A stretch of DNA of 64,000 nt from Mesorhizobium sp. B2-3-4 (GTDB taxonomy: Bacteria; Pseudomonadota; Alphaproteobacteria; Rhizobiales; Rhizobiaceae). The DNA lies in assembly GCF_006442315.1 (NCBI RefSeq), contig NZ_VFVY01000001.1, positions 372,001 to 436,000 of the forward strand. Direction: 5' to 3'. Positions 1 to 9,721 of this stretch are shown here, in pieces. Made by a program: the position numbers and the translations under genes. A model generated the notes under the pieces. That model did not search any database. It saw nothing but the letters and a program-made list of their open reading frames with translations, and was not told where the DNA came from. Positions within the stretch are counted from its first letter, which is position 1, and every line of letters starts with the position of its first letter.

Positions 1-1018
1 AGCGCCGGCGCGGGTTCGCGCCGCCGCTGCCAGGGCGCTGGAGATCGGGCGCATAGGCTATACCGACACGCTTGGTCTGGCCCCGTTGCGCAAGGCGATC
101 GCAGATCACTACGCGGATCACTATGATCTCGATGTCGATCCCGGCCGGATTGCCGTCACCACCGGATCGTCGGCGGCCTTCAATCTCGCTTTCCTGGCGA
201 TGTTCGACCCTGGCGACCGGGTTGCCATCGCCGCGCCCGGTTATCCTGCCTATCGCAACATCATGACTGCGCTCGGCATCGAGGTGGTCGAGATAGAGCT
301 CGGCGAGGCGGCTTACCTGCATGCTGGTCATCTGGAGAGCGCACACCGGGAGAGACCTCTGAAAGGCGTGCTGTTCGCCAGTCCCGCCAATCCGACCGGC
401 GCCGTCATTCCCGCCGGCGAACTCGAGACGCTGGTCACCACGGCCGGAGCCCTCGGCATCGCCGTCATTTCCGATGAGATCTATCACCGGCTGGCCTATG
501 CCGCGCCAGACACGACGGCACTGCGCTACGGCGACGGCGTGACGGTGATCAACTCCTTCTCGAAATACTATTGCATGACCGGCTGGCGCATCGGCTGGAT
601 GGTGTTGCCGGAAGCGTTGGTGCGGCCTGTCGAGCGCATCGCGCAAAGCCTCTACATCTCGCCGCCGGAACTGTCGCAGATCGCCGCGATCGAGGCTTTT
701 GCGGCAACCGAAGAGCTGGAGGCGGTCAAGCGGCGCTATGCCTGGAATCGCGAGCTCCTGATGAAGCGACTGCCGGAACTCGGTTTTCCCCTGGCGGCGC
801 CGATGGATGGCGCATTCTATGCCTTTTGCGATGTCACCCGGCACAGAAATGACAGCATGGCCTTCGCGCGCAGGATGCTGGCTGAGGCCCACGTGGCGGC
901 GACGCCCGGACGCGACTTCGACACCAGGGCAGGGCACCGCACGATGCGCTTTTCCTATGCCGGCAGCCACGACGACATGGTCGAGGCGATGGCGCGCATA
1001 GAACGCTGGTTGAGATAA
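1..1018 (+). CDS. Pyridoxal-phosphate aminotransferase, class I/II (5' end outside window)
   Basis: A fold-type I PLP aminotransferase that would transfer the amino group of an amino acid to a 2-oxo acid in the cytoplasm. The frame is open from base 2, so the true start lies upstream and about the first 50-60 residues are missing. The ANPTGAV segment, SDEIYHRL and the lysine motif [15 protein letters not shown] are visible; the Schiff-base lysine is encoded at 563-565. The protein ends 4 bases before glutaminase, suggesting a shared transcript. Substrate specificity cannot be read; aspartate- or aromatic-type aminotransferases are equally possible. Confidence 0.9.
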   Translation, partial: APARVRAAAARALEIGRIGYTDTLGLAPLRKAIADHYADHYDLDVDPGRIAVTTGSSAAFNLAFLAMFDPGDRVAIAAPGYPAYRNIMTALGIEVVEIELGEAAYLHAGHLESAHRERPLKGVLFASPANPTGAVIPAGELETLVTTAGALGIAVISDEIYHRLAYAAPDTTALRYGDGVTVINSFSKYYCMTGWRIGWMVLPEALVRPVERIAQSLYISPPELSQIAAIEAFAATEELEAVKRRYAWNRELLMKRLPELGFPLAAPMDGAFYAFCDVTRHRNDSMAFARRMLAEAHVAATPGRDFDTRAGHRTMRFSYAGSHDDMVEAMARIERWLR

Positions 1019-1022
1019 CGCC

Positions 1023-1970
1023 ATGCCGGAACTCGAACAGGTCGCCAAGCTTGATCAGGCATTGGCCGAAGTCGCGGCCGAAATGGCTGAACGCACCGAT
1101 CGCGGCGATGTCGCCACCTATATTCCCCAACTGGGCAAGGTCGATCCGAATAAGTTCGGCATCGCGGCCGTCACCAATGACGGCCGGACCCTGATGGCTG
1201 GCGATGCCGACCAGGCTTTTTCGATCCAGAGCATCTCGAAGGTGTTTACCCTGACGCTGGCGCTCGGCAATGTCGGCGACGCGCTGTGGAAGCGGGTAGG
1301 GCGCGAGCCATCCGGCAACCCGTTCAACTCGATCGTCCAGCTCGAGCACGAGAACGGTATTCCACGCAATCCGTTCATCAATGCCGGCGCCATTGTCATT
1401 TCAGACATCCTGCTCGCCGGCCACCAGCCGCGCGAGGCGATCGGCGAGATCCTGCGCTTCATCCAGTTCCTCGCCGATGACGAGACCATCATCATCGACC
1501 GCGAGGTCGCCGCATCCGAACGCGCCACCGGCTATCGCAATTTCGCGCTCGCCAATTACATGAAATCCTTCGGCAATCTCCATCACGCGCCGGAACTGGC
1601 GCTGGGCGTCTATTTCCACCATTGCGCCATCGCCATGAGCTGCCGGCAGCTGGCGATGGCCGGCCGCTTCCTCGCCAATGGCGGCAAGAACCCGGCAACC
1701 GGGCATTCCGTGGTGTCGGCGGAGCGTGCGCGTCGCATCGGCGCGATGATGCTGACCTGCGGCCACTATGACGGCTCCGGCGATTTCGCCTTCCGCGTCG
1801 GCATTCCCGGCAAGAGTGGCGTCGGCGGCGGCATATTGGGCATCGTGCCGGGGGTCGCCTCGCTCGCCGTCTGGTCGCCCGGCCTCAATGCCAACGGCAA
1901 TTCGAAGCTGGGTTCCATCGCGCTGGAGAAGCTGGCGAAAATGATGAACTGGTCGATTTTCGCGCCGTGA
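1023..1970 (+). CDS. glsA: Glutaminase
   Basis: Hydrolyses L-glutamine to glutamate and ammonia in the cytoplasm. The 315-residue product has the usual length of the beta-lactamase-like bacterial glutaminase family. The catalytic SxxK motif is Ser70-Ile-Ser-Lys73 (QSISKVFTL), and the NPFINAGAI segment and the glycine-rich [10 protein letters not shown] near residue 268 match the family. It starts 4 bases after the aminotransferase, so the two may form a small nitrogen-metabolism operon. It ends in a symmetrical terminator shared with the convergent rne gene. Confidence 0.93.
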   Translation: MPELEQVAKLDQALAEVAAEMAERTDRGDVATYIPQLGKVDPNKFGIAAVTNDGRTLMAGDADQAFSIQSISKVFTLTLALGNVGDALWKRVGREPSGNPFNSIVQLEHENGIPRNPFINAGAIVISDILLAGHQPREAIGEILRFIQFLADDETIIIDREVAASERATGYRNFALANYMKSFGNLHHAPELALGVYFHHCAIAMSCRQLAMAGRFLANGGKNPATGHSVVSAERARRIGAMMLTCGHYDGSGDFAFRVGIPGKSGVGGGILGIVPGVASLAVWSPGLNANGNSKLGSIALEKLAKMMNWSIFAP

Positions 1971-1997
1971 TTTTTTGCGGCATCTCGCAACGACAAA

Positions 1998-2044
1998 CAA
2001 GAAAAATCCCGCGCGATCTTTCGATCGGCGCGGGATTTTTCTTG
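1998..2044. terminator. Bidirectional intrinsic terminator between glsA and rne
   Basis: A 17-base arm (AAGAAAAATCCCGCGC core) pairs perfectly with its complement, with an inner GATC-TTTC-GATC extension and one bulged G. There is an A-run on the left and a T-run on the right, so it can end transcription from both convergent genes. Confidence 0.85.
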
Positions 2045-2075
2045 TCAGGCAATCAAACCAAGTAGCTGGAAAAGC

Positions 2076-5018
2076 TTAGAAAAAGCCCTTGCGCTGCCAC
2101 CAGCCGGCACGCTTCGGCTTTTCCTCGGTCTTGGCCTCCGGCTCATCGGCCACTGTCGAGGAGACGACCGGCACGACCGGGGCGTCGATGGCCGCCGGCT
2201 TGCGGCGCGACGGCCTGGCCTTCGAGGACGTCACCTCTTCGGCAACCTCGGCCACGCTCTCCTCCGCAATTGCGATGGGAGCCTCGATCGGCGCTGCCGC
2301 GGCTGCTTCGGCAACCGTCGCCTCGGCGACGGCCTCGGCGGCTGCCTTCTTCGGCTTGGCGGCCCGGCGCGGCTTCTTGGGCTTCTCGGTGCTCGGCACC
2401 TCGTCGCTTACGGCAGCCGCCGGTTCCTCGACGGCTGCGGCAGCCACCGGCTCGATCGTCACGGGCTCCGTTTCGGAAGCGTCAGCCTCGGCAGGCTCCG
2501 TCGTCTCGCCGGTTTCAACCCCCGTCTCACCTTCGCCGTCCTCGCGGCGGTTGCGTTTGCCGCCGCGCTTGCCGCGCCGGCGTTTCTTGCCCGCGCCTTC
2601 GTCCGATGCTTCCACCGTTTCGACAGGCTCGGCCGCGCCGATCGGCGCGTCGTCGTCGGTCCCGGGCTCGTCATTGCCCGCCGCGCTTTCTTCCGCTGAG
2701 AGATCGTCGGCCTGCGCGGACACGGAAGCGCCATCGCTGTGTCCATGCTCGCGGTCCCGGTCCTTGCCGCCACGCCGCCTGCGGCGCTTGCGGCGTTTGC
2801 GATCGCGGCCTTCGCCATCCTCGCCGGACCGCTGCTGCTGGCCTTGCTGGGGATGACGCGGCTGTTCTGCTTGGGCCGGTGCCTCGTCTTCCTCCTCGAC
2901 GGCGACAATCTCGTCCTCGGGCTCTTCAGGCTCGACATAGGCCGGCAGGCTGCGCGCCTCGACAAAGCCTTCCGGCTTCTCGGCCAGCGCGCCGCGGAAG
3001 ATCGCATAGTGCTGCGAGCCGACCGTGTCGTCGGCCTCGATGGTGACGGTCAGTCCGAAGCGGCTCTCCAGTTCCACCAGCGTGCCACGCTTGTGGTTGA
3101 GCACGTAGAGCGCGGTGGCGGCCGGCGTGCGCACCGTGATGTGGCTGCGCGAATCCTTGAGCAGGAACTCCTCGATCGCCCTCACCACCATCAGCGCGAC
3201 GGACGAATCGGAACGCACATGGCCGGTCCCGCCGCAATGCGGGCAGGGCTTCATGGTCGATTCCAGCACGCTGGCGCGGATGCGCTGGCGCGACATCTCC
3301 ATCAGGCCGAAATGCGAGATACGGCCGACCTGGATGCGGGCGCGATCGTTCTTGAGGTGATCCTTCAGCCGCTTCTCCACGGAGCGGTTGTTGCGGTTCT
3401 CCTCCATGTCGATGAAGTCGATGACGATCAGGCCGGCGAGGTCGCGCAATCTGAGCTGGCGTGCGACTTCCTCGGCCGCTTCCAGATTGGTGTGGAGCGC
3501 GGTGTCCTCGATCGAGTGCTCCTTGGTGGAACGGCCCGAATTGACGTCGATGGCGACCAGCGCCTCGGTCTGGTTGATAATGATGTAGCCGCCGCTCTTC
3601 AGCGTTACCTGCGGCTGCAGCATGCGGTCGAGCTGCGCCTCGATGCCGTTGCGCACGAAGATCGGCGTCGTGTCGCGGAACGGCTGAACCACCTTGGCGT
3701 GGCTCGGCATCAGCATGCGCATGAAGTCCTTGGCTTCGCGATATCCTTCCTCGCCGGACACCAGAATCTCGTCGATGTCCTTGTTGTAGAGGTCGCGCAC
3801 CGAGCGCTTGATCAGGCTGCCTTCCTCATAGACGAGGGCAGGGGCCGTGGACTGGAGCGTGAGATTGCGCACGTTCTCCCACAACCGCATCAGATATTCG
3901 TAGTCGCGCTTGATCTCGGCCTTGGTGCGGCTCTCGCCGGCGGTGCGCAGGATGACGCCCATGCCTTGCGGCACTTCGAGATCGGCCACCACTTCCTTGA
4001 GGCGCTTGCGGTCGACCGCGCTGGTGATCTTGCGCGAGATGCCGCCGCCGCGCGCCGTGTTTGGCATCAGCACCGAATAGCGGCCGGCAAGCGACAGATA
4101 GGTGGTGAGTGCCGCGCCCTTGTTGCCGCGTTCTTCCTTGACGACCTGCACCAGCAGGATCTGCCGGCGCTTGATCACTTCCTGGATCTTGTACTGGCGG
4201 CGCACCGGCTTGCGGCGGTTGCGCACTTCTTCCAGCGCATCCTCGGCGCCGACCGATTCGATCTCGTGATCGTCGGGATGGGAAGAGGATACTTCTTCCA
4301 GCATGCCGCGGTCATTGTCGGTGGACGTGGCTTCGCCGCCCTGTTCCGCCTGCGGGGCGGGCTCGGAAATCACGTCGGCTTCGACGGAGGCGGCAATCGA
4401 AGTCGGGCCGCCATCGCGGCCTTCGGTTTCATCCTGTTCGGAAGAACCCTGATCATCTTCGGGTGCGTCGGTCTGTTCGGGCGCATCGGCGGCGTGTTCG
4501 ACGGCCTCGGAAACCTCGGAGGCGTCCTCGGCAACCACGGTATCCGTGTCATCGCTGTCTTCGCTTGCCTCGCCGGCGGTTTCAGCTGCGTCACCGGAAT
4601 CGGCTGCACCCGCATCCCGTTTTTGTTCGGCCCGCTCGCGGCCCTTGCCGCCGCGCCGGCGTCCACGGCGTCCGCGGTCGCGGCTCTGGCGATCGTCGCC
4701 GTCACCGTCCTCGTCGTCCTCGTCTTCGGCCTCCTGCGCTTCCGCGCGCAGCAATGCCTGACGGTCGGCGACCGGAATCTGGTAGTAATCGGGATGTATT
4801 TCACTGAAGGCGAGAAAACCGTGACGGTTGCCGCCATATTCGACGAAGGCTGCCTGAAGGGAGGGTTCGACGCGCGTTACGCGGGCGAGGTAGATATTTC
4901 CTTTGAGCTGCTTCTTGTCCTGGGATTCAAAGTCGAATTCTTCGATACGGTTACCGCGTACGACGACAACTCGTGTTTCCTCCGGGTGGGAGGCGTCTAT
5001 CAGCATTTTGTTGGGCAT
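2076..5018 (-). CDS. rne: Ribonuclease E
   Basis: Endoribonuclease of mRNA decay and of rRNA/tRNA processing; scaffold of the degradosome. The 980-residue protein starts with an S1 domain (about 35-90 and 270-330) split by a very acidic insert (about 93-268), a known feature of alphaproteobacterial RNase E. The catalytic core carries VAIDVNSGRS and LIVIDFIDME with the metal-binding aspartates, then the Zn-link CPHCGGTGHV. The tail from about residue 700 is disordered, rich in Glu/Pro/Ala and RRKRRRRR-type basic blocks, and ends GWWQRKGFF. The gene is convergent with glsA and has a long untranslated leader. Confidence 0.96.
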   Translation of the reverse strand: MPNKMLIDASHPEETRVVVVRGNRIEEFDFESQDKKQLKGNIYLARVTRVEPSLQAAFVEYGGNRHGFLAFSEIHPDYYQIPVADRQALLRAEAQEAEDEDDEDGDGDDRQSRDRGRRGRRRGGKGRERAEQKRDAGAADSGDAAETAGEASEDSDDTDTVVAEDASEVSEAVEHAADAPEQTDAPEDDQGSSEQDETEGRDGGPTSIAASVEADVISEPAPQAEQGGEATSTDNDRGMLEEVSSSHPDDHEIESVGAEDALEEVRNRRKPVRRQYKIQEVIKRRQILLVQVVKEERGNKGAALTTYLSLAGRYSVLMPNTARGGGISRKITSAVDRKRLKEVVADLEVPQGMGVILRTAGESRTKAEIKRDYEYLMRLWENVRNLTLQSTAPALVYEEGSLIKRSVRDLYNKDIDEILVSGEEGYREAKDFMRMLMPSHAKVVQPFRDTTPIFVRNGIEAQLDRMLQPQVTLKSGGYIIINQTEALVAIDVNSGRSTKEHSIEDTALHTNLEAAEEVARQLRLRDLAGLIVIDFIDMEENRNNRSVEKRLKDHLKNDRARIQVGRISHFGLMEMSRQRIRASVLESTMKPCPHCGGTGHVRSDSSVALMVVRAIEEFLLKDSRSHITVRTPAATALYVLNHKRGTLVELESRFGLTVTIEADDTVGSQHYAIFRGALAEKPEGFVEARSLPAYVEPEEPEDEIVAVEEEDEAPAQAEQPRHPQQGQQQRSGEDGEGRDRKRRKRRRRRGGKDRDREHGHSDGASVSAQADDLSAEESAAGNDEPGTDDDAPIGAAEPVETVEASDEGAGKKRRRGKRGGKRNRREDGEGETGVETGETTEPAEADASETEPVTIEPVAAAAVEEPAAAVSDEVPSTEKPKKPRRAAKPKKAAAEAVAEATVAEAAAAAPIEAPIAIAEESVAEVAEEVTSSKARPSRRKPAAIDAPVVPVVSSTVADEPEAKTEEKPKRAGWWQRKGFF

Positions 5019-5670
5019 TATTTCGTTTCCCCCCGGCAGCCGTCAGCCGCAGCTGGCGGGGCAAAGCCCGCTGCTGTGTGTCTGGATGAGAGTGGGTGCC
5101 GGATATTTGAACGGCCGCCGGACGGTGCCTGCGCGTCATGGCGGTGCCGCCCGCAGCCATATTGGCGCGGTTTGATGCGGACCTTTCCATGATTGCGCTT
5201 GAAGCCATCGTCACCAAGCAGACCTTTTGAACCAAAGCCCGGAAACCGGACCAGCTTGTTTGCTCGTACAGAGCCGGCGCGGGGACAAACCCGGCCGTTT
5301 TCCTCACGCAGGTGATTCCCCCGCCACGGGAGCACGCCTGCGAAATTCGTCGCGATCACCTGAGGCCTCCTCGCAGAAGCGAGAGGAACCGCCTTTCATC
5401 TGACCCTTTAGCAGGAAGCTGCGGAGGAGGGCGGTTCCAGGATTGCAGTGATCCACCATCGCTTTTATGATTTGGCGGGTTGGAAGGCAACCCCGATTTC
5501 CGATGCCGGCAAAAAGCAGTTCCGCAGCGTAAGCCTGGTGCCGATCCCTGCATGAAAAGGCTTGGTTAACCTTCTCTGGATACCAATCGTTAATCGAGTT
5601 CGCGGACTGACCGGCACTTCGATGAAACGAACGGGCGCCGGGCGCCAAACCGGGAGCGACTGGACGAGAG
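5019..5670. promoter_or_regulatory. rne / amiC divergent spacer with structured rne leader
   Basis: 652 bases without a supported gene; the ORFs here have no family features. On the rne (minus) side, GGAACCGCC at 5385-5393 is complementary to 5430-5438, the GAGGAGG-type tract at 5366-5376 is complementary (one bulge) to 5419-5430, and CTCGC-AGAA-GCGAG at 5369-5383 forms a local hairpin. These stems overlap and exclude one another. RNase E autoregulates through its 5' UTR in enterobacteria; that this leader does the same is inference. Confidence 0.5.
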
Positions 5671-6927
5671 ATGGGACTGGCGGACTTCACAGACAAGGGA
5701 TGTCGTGTTGGCGGCCGGATTCTCGGCGCCGTCTGTCTCTTGTTGCTGATGGTGTTTTGCGCCCACGCCGACCCGAGCGCCGTCCAGGCGCCGCTGGTGG
5801 CGAAGGGCTACAAGATGGCCGGCGATGCCACCAGGATGCGCATCGTCCTGGATTTCGACCGCGAGCCCGACATCAAATGGTTCCTGTTGCGCGGGCCAAA
5901 CCGCCTCGTCATCGACCTCGCGAACACGCGATTTGCCATCGATGCCAAGGATTTGAAGCCGCGCGGCCTGGTCAAGGGCGTGCGGCTCGGCGAACTCGGC
6001 GAGGGCGTCTCGCGGTTGATTCTCACCGGCAAGGGTCCATTCGCTGTCGACAAGCTCGATGTGCTCAAGAACGAGGACGGAACCGGCTACCGCATTGCCG
6101 TCGACATGTCGGCGGCCTCCGAACGGGAGTTTGACGCCGCTCTTGCCAATCAGGCGCTGACCACCGGTTCCACCGTTTCGACCGACAAGGGCGGCCGGGT
6201 CGGCACCGGGCCCGTCTCCAATCCGGGCCACAGGTTCACGGTCGTCATCGACCCCGGCCATGGCGGTATCGACGGCGGCGCTGAGGGCCTGAACGGCACC
6301 ATCGAGAAGAATGTCACGCTGGCCTTCGCCACGGAACTGCGCGACAAGCTCGCCGCTGTCGGCAGGTACGATGTCTTCATGACCCGCGACACCGATGAAT
6401 ATCTGCGCCTTGACGACCGTGTGCGCATCGCCCGCCAGCATGAGGCCGACCTGCTGATTTCGATCCATGCCGACACGATCAGCGTCAAGGGCATCCGCGG
6501 CGCCACCGTCTATACCGTCTCCGACAAGGCTTCCGACCCGGAAGCACAGGCGCTGGCCGACCGGGAAAACCTCTCGGACCAGTTCGCCGGCATGGTCATC
6601 AAGGACGACAACAAGGAAGTCACCGACATCCTGATCGACCTGATCCGTCGCGAGACGCACACGTTCTCGATGAGTTTCGCCCACACATTGGTCGGCCAGC
6701 TGTCGACCAGCGTCGGCCTCATCAACAATCCGCAGCGTTCGGCCGGCTTCAAGGTGTTGAAGGCGCCCGACGTGCCGTCGGTGCTGGTCGAACTCGGCTA
6801 TCTCTCCAACGCCAAGGACGAGGCCCAACTGCTCGATGCCGAGTGGCGCGGCAAGGCCGCGCAAAGCATCACCAACGCCGTCGCATTGTTCGCTTCCGCG
6901 CGGGCCGGGGCAGGAACCGGAGGTTGA
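5671..6927 (+). CDS. amiC: N-acetylmuramoyl-L-alanine amidase with AMIN domain
   Basis: Periplasmic zinc amidase that cleaves the bond between N-acetylmuramic acid and the stem peptide, typically to separate daughter cells. The 418-residue protein begins with a signal peptide (hydrophobic core GAVCLLLLMVFCAHA), then an AMIN septum-targeting domain (about 45-150) and an Amidase_3 domain from about residue 188. Visible zinc and catalytic motifs are VVIDPGHGG, the IEKNV glutamate, ISIHADT and VLVELGYLSN. It lies just upstream of mrcA, a pairing that is common in alphaproteobacteria, so both act on the cell wall. Confidence 0.93.
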   Translation: MGLADFTDKGCRVGGRILGAVCLLLLMVFCAHADPSAVQAPLVAKGYKMAGDATRMRIVLDFDREPDIKWFLLRGPNRLVIDLANTRFAIDAKDLKPRGLVKGVRLGELGEGVSRLILTGKGPFAVDKLDVLKNEDGTGYRIAVDMSAASEREFDAALANQALTTGSTVSTDKGGRVGTGPVSNPGHRFTVVIDPGHGGIDGGAEGLNGTIEKNVTLAFATELRDKLAAVGRYDVFMTRDTDEYLRLDDRVRIARQHEADLLISIHADTISVKGIRGATVYTVSDKASDPEAQALADRENLSDQFAGMVIKDDNKEVTDILIDLIRRETHTFSMSFAHTLVGQLSTSVGLINNPQRSAGFKVLKAPDVPSVLVELGYLSNAKDEAQLLDAEWRGKAAQSITNAVALFASARAGAGTGG

Positions 6928-7141
6928 CAATGCCTGGCGGCGCCCGCAACCAGAGGCGGCGTTGCGGGATGACAACACCCGGTGCTTTTATTTCCGGCTT
7001 GCGGCCGCCAGACGCGGCCTTGCCGTATTTTGTCCACATGGTCGCGACATGGGTTTTCGATTACGGATTGGGACCGGTTCGAAAGCTTGCGTGGAAGGCG
7101 GCTTCGTTTAGGAAATTCCCGAACCAAGGACTGGAGCGGGT

Positions 7142-9598
7142 ATGATTCGTCTCATTGGCTATTTCTTCGGCATCGGTACGACGCTGGCCCTTCTGGTCGC
7201 GGCGGGTGTTGCCATTTACATCAGCCATCTGTCGAAGGATCTGCCCGACTATGAGGTCCTGGCGAAGTACGAGCCGCCGGTGACCACCCGCATCCATGCC
7301 TCTGACGGGTCGCTGATGGCCGAATACGCGCGCGAAAGGCGTCTGTACCTGCCGATCCAGGCCATCCCGGACCGGGTCAAGGCTGCTTTCCTGTCCGCCG
7401 AGGACAAGAACTTCTACAACCATCCCGGCATCGACGTGACCGGCCTTGGCCGCGCCATCATCGTCAATTTCCAGAATCTTGGCTCGGGCAGGCGCCAGGT
7501 CGGCGCCTCGACGATCACCCAGCAGGTGGCCAAGAACTTCCTGTTGACCGCGGACCAGACCTACGAGCGCAAGATCAAGGAAATGATCCTGGCCTTCCGC
7601 ATCGAGCAGGCCTACCCCAAGGACCGTATCCTCGAACTCTACCTCAATGAAATCTTCTTCGGTTTCGGCGCCTATGGCGTCGCCGGCGCGGCATTGACCT
7701 ATTTCGACAAGTCGGTGAACGAGCTGACCGTGGCCGAGGCCGCTTATCTGGCCTCGCTGCCCAAGGGACCCAACAACTACCACCCGTTCAAGCATGCCGA
7801 CCGTGCGATCGAGCGCCGCAACTGGGTCATCGACCAGATGGTCGAGAACGGCTACGTCACGCGTGAGGAAGGCAACAAGGCCAAGGCCGAGCCGCTCGGC
7901 GTGACGCCGCGCCGTACCGGCACCTACCTTTTCGCCGGTGAGTATTTCACCGAGGAAGTGCGTCGCCAGATCATCGCCCGCTACGGCGAGAACGCGCTCT
8001 ACGAAGGTGGCCTGTCGGTTCGCACCACGCTCGATCCGAAGATCCAGCTGATCGCCCGCAAGGCGATGCAGAACGGCCTGATCAAATACGACACGCTGCG
8101 CGGCTATCGCGGGCCGGTAACGTCGATCGACGTGTCCTCCGACTGGGGCGTGCCGTTGGGCGCCGTAAAGGGACTGGAAGATGTCCCGGAATGGTCGCTG
8201 GCCGTCGTGTTGGACAGTTCGGCGACCGGCCTGTCGATAGGCCTGCAGCCCGCGCGCCAGGCCTCGGGCGACATCGTCAAGGAACGCGTCGAGGGCACCG
8301 TCAGCAAGGAAGACATGGGCTTTGCCATGCGCCATGTGGTCGACGGCAAGACGGTCAAGGCCAAGTCGCCGGCCGAAGTGCTGAAGCCCGGCGACGTCAT
8401 CTTCGTGCAGAAGAACGAAGGCTCCGACAATGCCTACAGCCTGCGCCAGGTTCCCGAGGTCGAGGGCGGCCTGATCGCCATGGATCCGCATACGGGCCGC
8501 GTTCTGGCCATGGTCGGCGGCTTCTCTTACGCGCAGTCCGAATTCAATCGCGCCACCCAGGCGATGCGCCAGCCGGGGTCGTCGTTCAAACCCATCGTCT
8601 ACTCGGCCGCGCTTGACAATGGCTACACGCCGGCCTCGGTGATCATGGACGGCCCGATCACCATCCAGAGCGGCAACACCACCTGGACGCCGAAAAACTA
8701 TGACGGCACCGTCGCCGGACCGGCAACGCTGCGTTCCGGCATCGAGAAGTCGCGCAACCTGATGACTGTGCGGCTTGCCAACGACATGGGCATGAAGCTG
8801 GTCGTCGAATATGCCGAGCGCTTCGGCGTCTATGATCATCTGGCGCCTTATCTGCCGATGGCGCTCGGTTCCGGCGAGACGACGGTCATGCGCATGGTTT
8901 CGGCCTATTCGATCATGGCCAATGGCGGCAAGTCGATCAAACCGTCGCTCATCGACCGTATCCAGGACCGCTATGGCAAGACGGTGTTCAAGCAGGACGA
9001 GCGCGGCTGCGAAGGCTGCAACGCGCCTGAATGGAAGAACCAGCCGGAGCCGGAGCTGGTCGACAATTCCGAGCAGGTGCTCGATCCGATGACCGCCTAT
9101 CAGATCACCTCGATGATGGAAGGTGTCGTCCAGCGCGGTACCGGTGCCACCATTGGCGAACTTGGTCGCCACATCGCCGGCAAGACGGGCACCACCAACG
9201 ATGAAAAGGATGCCTGGTTCATCGGCTATACGCCGAACCTCGTGGTCGGGCTCTACATGGGCTACGACACGCCGCGCGGTCTTGGCCATGGCGCCACCGG
9301 CGGCGGTCTTGCCGCCCCGATCTTCAAGGACTTCATGCGCGTGGCGCTGGACGGCACGCCCAATGTCGACTTCAAGGTGCCGGACGGCATGAACCTGATC
9401 GCCATCAACCGCAAGACCGGCATGCGCGCCAATTCCGGCGATGCCGGCACCATCATCGAAGCTTTCAAGCCGGGCACCGGCCCCGCCGACAGCTACTGGG
9501 TGATCGGCATGGGCGCCGACGGCTCCAACGCTTCCGGCGGCGCGCTGTCGCCGCAGGCCAACCAGGCCATCCAGGACGGCGGCGGCGGCCTTTACTGA
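7142..9598 (+). CDS. mrcA: Penicillin-binding protein 1A
   Basis: Bifunctional class A PBP that polymerises glycan strands and cross-links peptides at the inner membrane. The 818-residue protein has an N-terminal membrane anchor (residues 5-27). The GT51 glycosyltransferase domain follows with the EDKNFYNHPGID motif near residue 87 and QQVAKNFLL. The transpeptidase domain has the serine motif SSFKP near residue 480, SRN near 535 and KTGTT near 680. Length and domain order are normal. It sits between amiC and prfB and ends at a strong hairpin. Confidence 0.95.
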   Translation: MIRLIGYFFGIGTTLALLVAAGVAIYISHLSKDLPDYEVLAKYEPPVTTRIHASDGSLMAEYARERRLYLPIQAIPDRVKAAFLSAEDKNFYNHPGIDVTGLGRAIIVNFQNLGSGRRQVGASTITQQVAKNFLLTADQTYERKIKEMILAFRIEQAYPKDRILELYLNEIFFGFGAYGVAGAALTYFDKSVNELTVAEAAYLASLPKGPNNYHPFKHADRAIERRNWVIDQMVENGYVTREEGNKAKAEPLGVTPRRTGTYLFAGEYFTEEVRRQIIARYGENALYEGGLSVRTTLDPKIQLIARKAMQNGLIKYDTLRGYRGPVTSIDVSSDWGVPLGAVKGLEDVPEWSLAVVLDSSATGLSIGLQPARQASGDIVKERVEGTVSKEDMGFAMRHVVDGKTVKAKSPAEVLKPGDVIFVQKNEGSDNAYSLRQVPEVEGGLIAMDPHTGRVLAMVGGFSYAQSEFNRATQAMRQPGSSFKPIVYSAALDNGYTPASVIMDGPITIQSGNTTWTPKNYDGTVAGPATLRSGIEKSRNLMTVRLANDMGMKLVVEYAERFGVYDHLAPYLPMALGSGETTVMRMVSAYSIMANGGKSIKPSLIDRIQDRYGKTVFKQDERGCEGCNAPEWKNQPEPELVDNSEQVLDPMTAYQITSMMEGVVQRGTGATIGELGRHIAGKTGTTNDEKDAWFIGYTPNLVVGLYMGYDTPRGLGHGATGGGLAAPIFKDFMRVALDGTPNVDFKVPDGMNLIAINRKTGMRANSGDAGTIIEAFKPGTGPADSYWVIGMGADGSNASGGALSPQANQAIQDGGGGLY

Positions 9599-9613
9599 CG
9601 AAGTCACACGCCC

Positions 9614-9640
9614 AATGGGCCAGCCTCGGGCTGGCCCATT
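9614..9640 (+). terminator. Hairpin after mrcA
   Basis: Perfect 11-bp inverted repeat AATGGGCCAGC / GCTGGCCCATT with a 5-base loop, followed by TTCGCTTT. The T-run is weak, so termination may be partial. Confidence 0.6.
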
Positions 9641-9721
9641 TCGCTTTACACATGGCGGCACCGTCCCTATGTATCGCGCCGACCGAAGCGTCACTTCAGC
9701 AACAGGACAAAATATCAGGCC

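Noticed and set aside
2739..5192. 817-residue ORF opposite rne
   Set aside because: Antisense shadow; the rne frame carries all RNase E motifs.
5304..5696. 130-residue minus ORF in the rne leader
   Set aside because: Overlaps the structured leader and the amiC start; Arg/Ser-rich, no domain or ribosome site.
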